This document shows, in pieces, positions 1 to 7,084 of a stretch of DNA of 18,027 nt (the stretch's first letter is position 1; every line of letters begins with the position of its first letter). The stretch lies in the NCBI GenBank assembly GCA_034436045.1, contig DAOTVZ010000268.1, positions 1 through 18,027 on the forward strand, in the 5' to 3' direction. The notes beneath the pieces were generated by a model. That model did no database searches, had not been told where the DNA came from, and worked only from the letters and a program-made list of their open reading frames with translations. The DNA comes from H111-94 sp034436045. GTDB taxonomy: Bacteria > Chloroflexota > Ktedonobacteria > Ktedonobacterales > Ktedonobacteraceae. Made by a program: the position numbers and the translations under genes.

Positions 1-127
1 CGGCATGGCGGCTGATAATGGGAATAGACAATACGGAACGAAAGCCATCGTCGTAGGAGAACGAGTGCTGTTCGGGGCCAAGCAGGCGCTGGACGGGTTT
101 GCCACTGCTCATCGCCTGCACCGCCGA
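1..127 (-). pseudogene. Fragment of a GAF-domain (sensor/kinase-like) gene, interrupted
   Basis: Read on the minus strand from about 127 down to the window edge, the frame encodes a stretch ending in DDGFRSVLSIPII. This is the conserved central strand of GAF domains, which are small-molecule or cGMP-binding domains common in histidine kinases and phosphodiesterases. The preceding GKPVQRLL fits the strand before it. The frame is closed directly upstream by a TAG at 128-130, so only an ATG at 112-110 or a GTG at 121-119 could start it, and neither gives a complete GAF domain. A different frame just upstream (about 131-180) reads RYVAIGIPEPGRDIKIVGG, which also looks protein-like, so a frameshift is possible. 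The gene continues beyond the window. I see a GAF-like fragment; decay, rather than a late internal start, is inference. Confidence 0.35.
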
Positions 128-323
128 CTATCTTGATATCTCTTCCTGGTTCTGGTATCCCGATGGCGACGTAGCGGGTGAGACGAAATAAACAAGATGA
201 CCCCTGGATGGCAGTGTTATGACTTTTCCTTCCTCACCCTTGCAGTCGTAGTAGTCTCTTGTCGGCACCCTCTGTTGTATACTTTGCTGCGCAAATTGAT
301 AAGGAACAGAGGACTGTGCTGGT

Positions 324-797
324 CTATTCTCTATAGAGCAGTCCCAGCACAAGCCCGAAGACTAAATGACGAATAACGTTTTGGCGGAAGGATTTCCAGT
401 TTGCCAGTGGGGGCATCTCACCATTCTTGATCAGCGGGTGGTGTTTGTCGGCGATAGGGGTGAGCCACCAGACGGCGATAATGAAGAGTTCGCCGAAGAG
501 GGAGCCGCGTAGCCAGTCGGGGCCAGGCAGGAAGCGTTTGCCGACGGCGGCATAGATTTCGGCCAGTGCCACGCCGTTGAGCAGATGAATGGCCCAGGCC
601 AGCGTGCGGCCTTGCGGACTCCGCTTTTCACCCTCAATCATGCCTTCGATGAAGCGCACATCACTGAAGTGATTGTTCCATAGTACTTGATCACCTTCCA
701 TTGCAGCACTATAGGCCAGTGTGGCGATCAGGCCGACCAGGGCGGCCTTCCCTGGTTTCCAGTTTTTACTCACAATATCCTGCATAATTTTCATCAT
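324..797 (-). CDS. Small four-helix membrane protein, function unknown (DUF6789-like)
   Basis: A protein of about 157 residues with four predicted hydrophobic segments: AALVGLIATLAYSAAM near the start, the segment around TLAWAIHLLNGVALAEI, then LFGELFIIAVWWLTPI, and LVFGLVLGLLY at the end. Between helices 1 and 2 lies a polar, charged stretch (DVRFIEGMIEGEKRS). It resembles short integral membrane proteins of the DUF6789 type, but I cannot confirm the family. The open frame extends to a GTG at 824. I prefer the ATG at 797-795 because an AAAGG motif at 810-815 sits about 12 bases upstream. It lies about 60 bases downstream of the DUF92 gene on the same strand, so the two are probably co-transcribed. 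No catalytic motif is visible and no function should be assumed. Confidence 0.65.
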   Translation of the reverse strand: MMKIMQDIVSKNWKPGKAALVGLIATLAYSAAMEGDQVLWNNHFSDVRFIEGMIEGEKRSPQGRTLAWAIHLLNGVALAEIYAAVGKRFLPGPDWLRGSLFGELFIIAVWWLTPIADKHHPLIKNGEMPPLANWKSFRQNVIRHLVFGLVLGLLYRE

Positions 798-857
798 TTT
801 AAGCTTTATCCTTTGTCTTATCACTACTTCTACAAAAATGACACGTTGATGCTTACC

Positions 858-1769
858 TTAGAGACGCTGTTTGCGGCCCACGCAGGGTAGCGCAAGTAGC
901 ATGGCGACGAGGCCGCCAATACCGGTGGCGACGAAGTTGACGACATCGTTATCAAACCAGGGGATGCCGCGCAACGGACGGGTAGGTGTGCCGCAGCGAT
1001 GAACACGCCGCTCCGTCTCTTTCTCGCACTGTGGACAATAGTACATGGACTGCACCGTTGCCCCCAGTAAGCTATCGGCCAGACTGCCAATGAAGCCGGA
1101 GATCAGGGCAATGCATGGAAGTGCATTATATGCTTTATGAGCGCTCTTCTCTCCATCTTTCTTATCGGCGTGTTTGAGCTTTTGCAATAGCCAGAAGGTG
1201 CTGCCTAGAGTAAGTGCACCGAGAGCAGCCGCGCCCAGACCGGTCGGGCTGATGCCGCCGGAGGTGCCGGGCGTGGTGCGTTGGCCTGTCGTAATCAGAC
1301 GTGGCGGCTGTGGACTGAGGACGCCCAGTTCGGTGGCCCAGGTATCGGCGGTGGCCGTTGCCAGGGTCCCTACATAGCCCGCCTGATAGAGCTGGCGGTG
1401 GCGCTCCGAGAGGCTCAGGCCATAGCAGAGAGCCAGCAGCGCCGCCAGGCCACCGTTGGCGAGAACCTGGCCCAGATCGCGTTGTGTTCCCTTGCTGAAC
1501 TTGTCGGCGGCCACCTGCTCCTTATCGCGCTCGCGGAAGTGTGAAAGTAAGCTGGAGGAGCCGAAGAAATAAATGAGGGCCAGGCCCCAGGGCAGACCAC
1601 CCAGACCAAAGGTTGTTGTGCCGGTGATAACCGCTCCCACGATGCCGCTACGATTGAGCGAACGGCGGCGGTAGGCCAGCAGACCGATAACGCTACTTAA
1701 AAAAAGCCCGACCAGCAGGCGCGCTGGTTTCCAGCGCAACGTGTAGTACCTCAACATGGTTAGTGCCAT
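858..1769 (-). CDS. DUF92 / TMEM19-family integral membrane protein
   Basis: A 303-residue multi-spanning membrane protein of the DUF92 (TMEM19) family. Family signatures in order: DKFSKGTQRDLGQVLANGG (residues 89-107), ATADTWATELG (139-149), PGTSGGISPTGLGA (167-180) and SGFIGSLADSLLGATVQ (224-240), followed by a C-x2-C...C cluster (C245, C248, C259) and a terminal FDNDVVNF motif (272-279). About seven hydrophobic segments are visible, beginning at residues 17-33. In plants and cyanobacteria a DUF92 relative (VTE6) is a phytyl-phosphate kinase, so a polyprenyl or isoprenoid phosphate role is possible, but this is inference; most bacterial members are uncharacterised. The cysteine cluster could bind a metal. 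Upstream is a good promoter candidate. The ribosome site is weak, so the start at 1769 or a second ATG four codons later are both possible. Confidence 0.85.
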   Translation of the reverse strand: MALTMLRYYTLRWKPARLLVGLFLSSVIGLLAYRRRSLNRSGIVGAVITGTTTFGLGGLPWGLALIYFFGSSSLLSHFRERDKEQVAADKFSKGTQRDLGQVLANGGLAALLALCYGLSLSERHRQLYQAGYVGTLATATADTWATELGVLSPQPPRLITTGQRTTPGTSGGISPTGLGAAALGALTLGSTFWLLQKLKHADKKDGEKSAHKAYNALPCIALISGFIGSLADSLLGATVQSMYYCPQCEKETERRVHRCGTPTRPLRGIPWFDNDVVNFVATGIGGLVAMLLALPCVGRKQRL

Positions 1770-2101
1770 TTCTTGTTACAGAATCTTGGAATTATCAGTT
1801 CTATTCTAAAGAAGACCCGGCGTGACGGCAATAGCGAGTACCCAGGTAAGAAGAATGTACTCACTATCAAACTGCCGGTCAGATATAGCCTCTCACTCGA
1901 CGAAGAGATATGAGGAGGGAGCGGTTCCAGGGAAAGGGCCAGGTCGCTACATAGTACTTTTGGAAGATTCGGTACAGGTGTATTGTATTATATCAACGTG
2001 TACTGTTATGTCGTCATTCATTGAACTCTTCTCCAGGCGCACGTCGGGGTACAAACAGGGTCTTCTGATGCGTCAAGTCCTGGCGAAAGTGAGGAGGAAA
2101 A
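1770..2101. other. Divergent intergenic region between DUF92 and the GlmL module
   Basis: This stretch of about 330 bases separates the minus-strand DUF92 gene from the plus-strand zinc-ribbon gene. It holds the DUF92 promoter candidate on the minus strand. For the plus strand, TTGGAA at 1960-1965 with AT-rich -10-like sequence at 1981-1993 is only a weak candidate. The one open frame here (1822-2115, plus) lacks a credible ribosome site, has no recognisable features and overlaps the next gene, so I treat it as non-coding. A strong GAGGAGG at 2091-2097 belongs to the following gene. Confidence 0.5.
1803..1831 (-). promoter_or_regulatory. Predicted sigma-70-type promoter for the DUF92 gene
   Basis: On the minus strand TTGCCG (1831-1826) is separated by exactly 17 bases from TAGAAT (1808-1803). 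Transcription would begin near 1796 and leave a leader of roughly 27 bases before the ATG at 1769. The spacing and hexamers fit a vegetative promoter, but this is pattern-based only. Confidence 0.45.
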
Positions 2102-3778
2102 GTGATTACGTGTAACCGCTGTGGAAGTGTGAACCCAGCCGATGCGCTGCAATGTCGGACGTGCCGAACTCCACTAGCCAAGCCTGATGAACAAGGAACA
2201 AATACGAAACGAGCTATGGATGCCTCGATGTCACCAGAATTGCCTGCGTGGCTGGAATCGTTGCGCGCGCAGGAGCGTCCTCTCTCGTCGCAGAGTAACG
2301 CCGCCTCTTTTAACGCGGCAGGTTTGATTGATGATAACTCCTTACCGGCCTGGATGCGCCCGGAGCATGGGGATGATTCAAAGCCATCAACTGCCTATGG
2401 TGCAATTGACAGCCGAAATTCGCTCGACGGGCTGCGTCCTTCCGGCATAGTGGCCCCCAATACCGATCAATTGCCGAGAGAAGGTATCTCGGCCAGTTCG
2501 CTGATTGATGAGCAGTCCCTTCCCGGCTGGTTGAGCGGGTCGAACGTCAGTAGCGGCACAGTGCCGCCGCAGAATATCTCGGCCAATGAGCTGGTGAATC
2601 AAGATGTGCTGCCTGCGTGGATGAAATCCTTCCAACCACAGTCGGCTCCTGTGCAATCATCGGGGCCGATAGTTTCTCCGTCGTCGTCGCGGCCTGCCCA
2701 ATCGACGCCGTCACCGTTGATGTCTGCGCCGCCTGCGTCGGGCTTCTCAGCGCGTGATCTGCTTGATCCGCAGGCGTTACCTTCCTGGATGACTCAGGGC
2801 GATCAGCGCACACCACAGACGCCTGCCCGACCTGGGCAGAGCAGCAATGGGCCGATGTCACCCGTGCAGGGCGAGCTACCGCCTACGCGCGGCTTTTCAG
2901 CCTCATCGCTGATTGACGCCAACTCCTTGCCATCCTGGTTGCGCGAGAATAATGCCCAGGGTGTGCCGAGAACCGGTAGCTCCGGGGTATCGTGGCCGAC
3001 CGGTACAGCAGGGACACAGGGGACGCAAGATGTATCACCAATGGCACCGGCAGCACAGACACCTCAGCCACCGCAACCACCGATGCGGCAATCTGGCCCC
3101 GCGTGGTCTGCTGCACAGCCCATTCCCGGTATGCTAGATGCCTCGTCCCTGATGGATTTGAGCGCGTTGCCCGATTGGCTGCGTCCAGCGGCTGAGCAGC
3201 ACATCGCGCAGCAGGGGCAGGGGAATAGCGGTCAGGCACAACCTGCGTATATGCCTCCTCATCGTGCCGACAATGTGCGTGTGCCGAGCCGCCCGCGTGC
3301 CGAGATGGGGACGCATGATGGCAGCGAAGTGGCCGCCAATGTCTTTGCCTCAATGCTGGGTGTGGCCGCGACTGCGCCGAAGTTTCCCACCGGTTCACAG
3401 GGCATGGCGGGCGTTCGACCGCCAGAACAAATGGGGCCGAATGATCTGCCAAATGCACCGCGCGCGGGACAATCTTCGCAGTATGGGCCTCCACAGTCGG
3501 TCGCTCCGGCGGGCACAATGGGTACGCCTTATACTTCTGGGATGATGGGAGCTTCCGGCCCTGGCCCCGGTCAACCCTTGTCCCCGCAATCCGGCCAGGG
3601 CTATATGCCTGCCGCGACGGGCAGCAACGCGCCACATGCAGCGTCTGCGCCTGGAACGAATATGGGCGTATCGTCAATGTCGCCCGGCGCTGGCATGATG
3701 AATCCACCGCAGGCGGAGGCCAAACCGGCTAAAAAGGGGCTCTTTGAGGCGATTCGCAACTGGCTGTCCCGGTCTTAG
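2102..3778 (+). CDS. Zinc-ribbon protein with repeated LPxW(L/M) motifs in a disordered Pro/Ser/Gln-rich chain
   Basis: A 558-residue protein with three parts. Residues 1-25 form a four-cysteine zinc ribbon (C4-x2-C7, C18-x2-C21). Residues 26-365 are low-complexity Pro/Ser/Gln-rich linkers carrying a repeated 17-residue motif of the form G-F/I-S-A-x2-L-I/L-D-x3-L-P-x-W-L/M. Copies end at residues 85, 144, 174, 230, 280 and 360, with a short form PELPAWL at 45-51. Residues 366-545 are Gly/Pro/Met-rich and probably unstructured, and the last 14 residues (KKGLFEAIRNWLSR) could form an amphipathic helix. No signal peptide or membrane segment is visible. The GTG start is chosen because GAGGAGG at 2091-2097 sits just upstream and the ribbon cysteines begin at residue 4. 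It is first in a three-gene cluster and ends 21 bases before the GlmL-like gene. A scaffold or adaptor role is inference. Confidence 0.85.
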   Translation: MITCNRCGSVNPADALQCRTCRTPLAKPDEQGTNTKRAMDASMSPELPAWLESLRAQERPLSSQSNAASFNAAGLIDDNSLPAWMRPEHGDDSKPSTAYGAIDSRNSLDGLRPSGIVAPNTDQLPREGISASSLIDEQSLPGWLSGSNVSSGTVPPQNISANELVNQDVLPAWMKSFQPQSAPVQSSGPIVSPSSSRPAQSTPSPLMSAPPASGFSARDLLDPQALPSWMTQGDQRTPQTPARPGQSSNGPMSPVQGELPPTRGFSASSLIDANSLPSWLRENNAQGVPRTGSSGVSWPTGTAGTQGTQDVSPMAPAAQTPQPPQPPMRQSGPAWSAAQPIPGMLDASSLMDLSALPDWLRPAAEQHIAQQGQGNSGQAQPAYMPPHRADNVRVPSRPRAEMGTHDGSEVAANVFASMLGVAATAPKFPTGSQGMAGVRPPEQMGPNDLPNAPRAGQSSQYGPPQSVAPAGTMGTPYTSGMMGASGPGPGQPLSPQSGQGYMPAATGSNAPHAASAPGTNMGVSSMSPGAGMMNPPQAEAKPAKKGLFEAIRNWLSRS

Positions 3779-3799
3779 GAGAGGAGAGGAAGACAAAAC

Positions 3800-5668
3800 A
3801 TGTACATGCAACCTCAGCAGGAGCGAGGACAGGAACAGACGCAGCGTCAGCAGCAGCATACGCCGATACCACAAGGCTCAATCAATTCGCTTCTCGTAGC
3901 CGATTGCGGCACGGTCTATACAAAGGTATCGCTGTTTGGACTGGTGGAGGGGCAGTATCGTCTGATGGCGCGTGGCCAGGCCCCCACGACGGTCGCGCCG
4001 CCGCAGGAAGATATTATGGCAGGCATCATGCAGGCCATCCAGCGCATCGAGGCCGTGACCGGGCGGCGTTTTATGAAGGATGGACAGATCATCACGCCGG
4101 AACAGGAGAATGGGGACGGCACCGATATATTTATCGCCACCATTAGCGCGGGTGGCCCCTTGCGTATGGTCATCCTGGGGGCCGTGAGCAAGAATCTGGA
4201 AGAACTGGCGCGTCAGGCCGTCTCCGGTCTCTATGTGGAAACGGAGGCATTGCCCGCCCCATCGTTTCTGGCCGTCAATGAGCCTGTCCCGGTTGGTGGT
4301 GGTCAGGCCCGCCCCTGGTCTGCGGAGCGTATGAACATGGAGCGGGAACGGCAGTTGGCGGCGATGCAGGAGCTACAGCCCCACGCGGCCCTTATCGTGG
4401 GTATGGCCGATGGCCCCAGTGGTCCCATGCCTTTGAGAGAGGCTTGTGAGTTACTGGTTAATGCTGCCGGTGCCGGTGGTCAGGGCAATTCTCCCCGGCC
4501 TTCCGCACCGCAATATACGGTTATCTATGCGGGCGCACCGCAGTATACCGAGGCCACTCGTAATATGGTGCAGAGTGTGGCCGAGATGGCGCGCATTGAA
4601 CCGCTGGTGTCGCAAGCGCAATTGGGAGCTATCAGTGTCGCGGCGGCGGCGTTACATGAGCGTGTTGTGCTGCAACGCATCCCTGGTTATCAACGTTTAC
4701 TCTCCTGGTCGAGCGCCGCGCCGGTGGCAACCACGACCTCGCTGAGTAGTCTGGTGCGCTTCCTGGCCCAGCACTATGCTATGAACGTGACGGCAGTCGA
4801 TCTTGGTGGTATGACAACGACAGTGATGGTCGCAGGCGAGAAGGGTGAGTTTATTCCGAAGGTCAACGCGGGTGTAGGCATCGGGCCGGGTATTGGCGCG
4901 GTGCTGCAACTGGCGGGCGTGCAGCGGCTTGCGCGCTGGCTACCTTTCCCTGTCACGGAAGAAGAGTTGCGCCAGTTTGTGTTGAACCAGATTGTGCATC
5001 CGCAGGTGATACCCACCAGCAAGCGCGAACTGCAAATCAGCCATGCCTTCGCGCGCGAGGCCATTATTCTGACGATGGAAGAGGCCAAACGGCATGCCGG
5101 TGAGTGGCTGGAGTCAGACCTGATCCTCGCTACCGGTGCGACGCTGGCCCATGCCCCCAGCTACGGGCAGGTGGCTATGATACTGCTCGATACCTTGCAG
5201 CCGCGCGGCGTGGTTTCGCTGGTGCTTGATCCTGCCATGCTTATTACGCAACTGGGAGCCGTTGCCACTGTCGCGCCGGTGACGGCGGTGCAGGTCAACG
5301 AGAATGACGCGGTGACGCATCGACTTGGCACCTGTGTCATTCCTTTCGGCGATGTGCGTCCCGGACAGGTGGTTTTGCGTGTGGAGGTAGAATATAATAA
5401 TGGACGCTCGCAACAGATCGAGGTTGTTGGCGGTACTATGGCGGTGATCCCATTGCAGATGAATGAACAGGCCCTGCTCTCGCTCTTTCCCGCGCCCGGC
5501 GTCGATGTAGGCCTGGGGCCGGGCGAGCGAGCGCGTGCCGCCGAAGAGATCGATGGTGGCCTGCTTGGCCTGATTATCGACGCGCGAGGACGCCCCCTTG
5601 TGCTGCCACCCAACGACTCCGAGCGCCAGTTGCGCCTGCAACAGTGGGCACAAGCATTAGGTGCGTAG
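3800..5668 (+). CDS. GlmL/MutL-like actin-fold (ASKHA) ATPase
   Basis: A 622-residue protein of the glutamate-mutase-associated GlmL/MutL family, which has the actin/Hsp70/sugar-kinase fold. This MutL is not the DNA mismatch repair protein. A Gln-rich tail of about 28 residues precedes the first phosphate-binding strand, LLVADCGTVYTKVSLF (31-46). The second phosphate loop is TAVDLGGMTTTVMVAG (331-346), and ATGATLAHAP (444-453) fits the adenosine-binding loop. Residues about 500-622 form an extra C-terminal domain with predicted strands, including RPGQVVLRVEVEY. In clostridia glmL lies between the two glutamate mutase subunit genes and is thought to protect or reactivate the B12 enzyme, though this is poorly characterised. 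No mutase gene is adjacent here. The ribosome site is a GGAGAGGA run at 3783-3790, nine bases before ATG 3800. The Gln-rich tail is unusual and could contact the upstream repeat protein. Confidence 0.8.
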   Translation: MYMQPQQERGQEQTQRQQQHTPIPQGSINSLLVADCGTVYTKVSLFGLVEGQYRLMARGQAPTTVAPPQEDIMAGIMQAIQRIEAVTGRRFMKDGQIITPEQENGDGTDIFIATISAGGPLRMVILGAVSKNLEELARQAVSGLYVETEALPAPSFLAVNEPVPVGGGQARPWSAERMNMERERQLAAMQELQPHAALIVGMADGPSGPMPLREACELLVNAAGAGGQGNSPRPSAPQYTVIYAGAPQYTEATRNMVQSVAEMARIEPLVSQAQLGAISVAAAALHERVVLQRIPGYQRLLSWSSAAPVATTTSLSSLVRFLAQHYAMNVTAVDLGGMTTTVMVAGEKGEFIPKVNAGVGIGPGIGAVLQLAGVQRLARWLPFPVTEEELRQFVLNQIVHPQVIPTSKRELQISHAFAREAIILTMEEAKRHAGEWLESDLILATGATLAHAPSYGQVAMILLDTLQPRGVVSLVLDPAMLITQLGAVATVAPVTAVQVNENDAVTHRLGTCVIPFGDVRPGQVVLRVEVEYNNGRSQQIEVVGGTMAVIPLQMNEQALLSLFPAPGVDVGLGPGERARAAEEIDGGLLGLIIDARGRPLVLPPNDSERQLRLQQWAQALGA

Positions 5669-5806
5669 GGGTGTGATTATAACTTTTTCTGACCAAACCC
5701 GACTGTGGAAAATTTCCGTAGGGGTGTGATTCATCACGCCCTGGGAGTGGTGCGATGAGCAGGCAAGCAAGCAAGCAAGCAAGGCATGATGTATCACGCT
5801 CCTACG
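5664..5806. repeat. REP-like palindrome cluster, three partial copies
   Basis: A 15-base direct repeat CGTAGGGGTGTGATT occurs at 5664-5678, overlapping the stop codon of the GlmL-like gene, and again at 5717-5731. The second copy extends into a compact hairpin: GGGTGTGAT (5722-5730) pairs with ATCACGCCC (5733-5741) with one G-T pair. A third, inverted copy at 5787-5806 matches the second in 17 of 20 positions. Several related palindromes in one short gap resemble repetitive extragenic palindromic elements. A role as attenuator or mRNA stabiliser inside the cluster is possible. Confidence 0.6.
5763..5782. repeat. GCAA tetranucleotide tract, five units
   Basis: Five tandem GCAA units lie between the REP-like copies and the KOW-protein gene, about 55 bases upstream of its start. 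Such tracts are prone to slippage. It is not inside a coding frame I can support, so any effect would be on spacing or structure of the leader. Confidence 0.7.
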
Positions 5807-5837
5807 AGATACGATGCAACGGGGAGGGGAAGAATCG

Positions 5838-6830
5838 ATGGCCTATCCGCCTGGTTGGCCCGTAATGGTACAGAGGTTGGTAAAACGCGAACGCTGGCCC
5901 GAACCGGTCTCCGGGCGATGTGTCCCGCTCGTAACAGTGGGGCAGCGCGTCAGTCCTGATCAGACGATCATTCGCGTGGAGCGAGAGGGACAGGAAAGTA
6001 AGGGCAATAAGGATGACAAAAGCACGCTTACCAGGTCTGGAGTAGGGAGTGTGCCCGATGTACCCGAACTCGTTCCGGCAGGTCTCTATGGTCGCGTGGT
6101 GGAGATCACGCGCCGAGGCGGTGTGGTCATTGAGAGCTATGCCACAATCTTGCAGGGGACGCTGGGGGCCGGTCGGCAGGTTGCAGGCGTTTTAACCATG
6201 TGGCATGGCCCTACGCCCGGTGTGATGGAGCGTAACCCGCGCATGATCCCTCCTGGGGCTGTCCTGGTGGTGCCGGGGCCGCTCAACTTTGCCCTGCTGC
6301 GCCAGGCGGTGAATTCCGGCGTTGTTGGTATTGTCGCCAGCAGCATCTCGGTCGGCGATCTCGAAGGTTTTTTGCACACCGACATGATCCAGTTGCTGAC
6401 TACGCGGAGTGCAACACCCTCCAAACTGATCGAGTCCCCCACTTTGACTATTCTGTTGACAGAGGGGGTTGGCAGTGCTACTATGCCAGCACGGGTTCTC
6501 AATTTACTAAGTCAGTACCAGGGCGCGATAGTCTTGTTGACGGGCAATATGTCGCCGCAACAGCGCATTTTTCCCGAATTGATTATTTCGTTGCCGTTTA
6601 AGGATGCTCAACAACTGAATTCAGCCGCGTTTCCCTCCCAGGTTTTGCGGAAGGATGCACTGGTACGGGTCTGTGGAGGGGAGCACAAGGGCATGATCGG
6701 TGTGATCGATTATGTCTTCTCACATCAGCAGGTGTTTGCTTCCGGCATACGCGCCGATGCGCTGCGCCTTCGTCTGGAAGATGGATCCTTGCTGGTCGTT
6801 CCCGTTGCGCTGGTGAAGCCAGTTGGGTAA
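5838..6830 (+). CDS. KOW-motif protein of unknown function, partner of the GlmL-like ATPase
   Basis: A soluble protein of about 330 residues. The start at ATG 5838 is chosen over the ATG at 5814 because a strong GGGGAGGGG at 5821-5829 lies between them, about eight bases before it. The N-terminal third is rich in short strands and looks like a barrel or lipoyl-type fold (VTVGQRVSPDQTIIRVE; GLYGRVVEITRRGGVVIES). The middle (PPGAVLVVPGPLNFALLRQA, then LTILLTEGVG and GAIVLLTGN) alternates strands and helices. Near the C-terminus GGEHKGMIGVIDYVF fits a KOW motif, a small strand-loop element that often contacts RNA or protein, as in NusG and some ribosomal proteins. Nothing identifies an enzyme. 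It follows the GlmL-like gene by about 170 bases containing REP-like elements and is followed by a hairpin, so it appears to end the transcription unit. Confidence 0.75.
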   Translation: MAYPPGWPVMVQRLVKRERWPEPVSGRCVPLVTVGQRVSPDQTIIRVEREGQESKGNKDDKSTLTRSGVGSVPDVPELVPAGLYGRVVEITRRGGVVIESYATILQGTLGAGRQVAGVLTMWHGPTPGVMERNPRMIPPGAVLVVPGPLNFALLRQAVNSGVVGIVASSISVGDLEGFLHTDMIQLLTTRSATPSKLIESPTLTILLTEGVGSATMPARVLNLLSQYQGAIVLLTGNMSPQQRIFPELIISLPFKDAQQLNSAAFPSQVLRKDALVRVCGGEHKGMIGVIDYVFSHQQVFASGIRADALRLRLEDGSLLVVPVALVKPVG

Positions 6831-6851
6831 GCATAATTGCCACTATCGGAG

Positions 6852-6922
6852 TTTTCCACAGTCAGAGGGAGTTATCCACATATTTTGATACAAATATGTG
6901 GATAACTTTTCGTGCCTTTTTT
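6852..6922. terminator. 15-bp perfect hairpin made of two inverted DnaA-box-like sequences, followed by T tracts
   Basis: GTTATCCACATATTT (6871-6885) and its exact complement (6892-6906) are separated by six bases. They are followed by TTTT at 6907 and TTTTTT at 6917-6922. Placement just after the KOW-protein gene suggests a transcription terminator. Each arm contains TTATCCACA, the consensus DnaA box (6872-6880 and, inverted, 6897-6905), and a one-mismatch box TTTTCCACA lies at 6852-6860. The stem is AT-rich for a terminator, so a protein-binding role is also plausible. Confidence 0.55.
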
Positions 6923-7020
6923 GGGAGAGTAGATTCCCGTATTATGTCTCCCACCTACTACTATTTCATTGTTTCTCTGCTTTCCTCTCATCAATCTCTC
7001 ACCAATAAATCATGCTCACT

Positions 7021-7029
7021 TGCTATACT
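7021..7029 (+). promoter_or_regulatory. Extended -10 promoter element for the lipoprotein gene
   Basis: TGC followed by TATACT (7024-7029) forms an extended -10. The -35 region is not recognisable. Transcription would start near 7036, giving a leader of about 48 bases that contains the ribosome site GGAGAAGGAG at 7071-7080. Confidence 0.4.
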
Positions 7030-7084
7030 CATGCCGAGGTCGTCACGTAGAAAGCAAGAACATTAACTTTGGAGAAGGAGTAAA

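Noticed and set aside
128..352. 74-codon minus-strand frame next to the GAF fragment
   Set aside because: It overlaps the end of the four-helix membrane gene, has no ribosome site and no recognisable sequence features, and a different frame in the same stretch looks more protein-like.
1822..2115. 97-codon plus-strand frame upstream of the zinc-ribbon gene
   Set aside because: It has no ribosome site and no recognisable features, and it overlaps the start of a well-supported gene.
2883..3707. 274-codon minus-strand frame opposite the zinc-ribbon gene
   Set aside because: Long antisense frames arise easily opposite Pro/Ser/Gln-rich coding sequence. The plus-strand repeats and zinc ribbon are clearly the coding signal.
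5114..5653. 179-codon minus-strand frame opposite the GlmL-like gene
   Set aside because: It is composed of His/Arg-rich random sequence with no start signal, antisense to a recognised family domain.
5664..5806. CRISPR array
   Set aside because: There are only three imperfect copies, in mixed orientation and with unequal spacing, and no cas genes, so this is a palindromic extragenic repeat.
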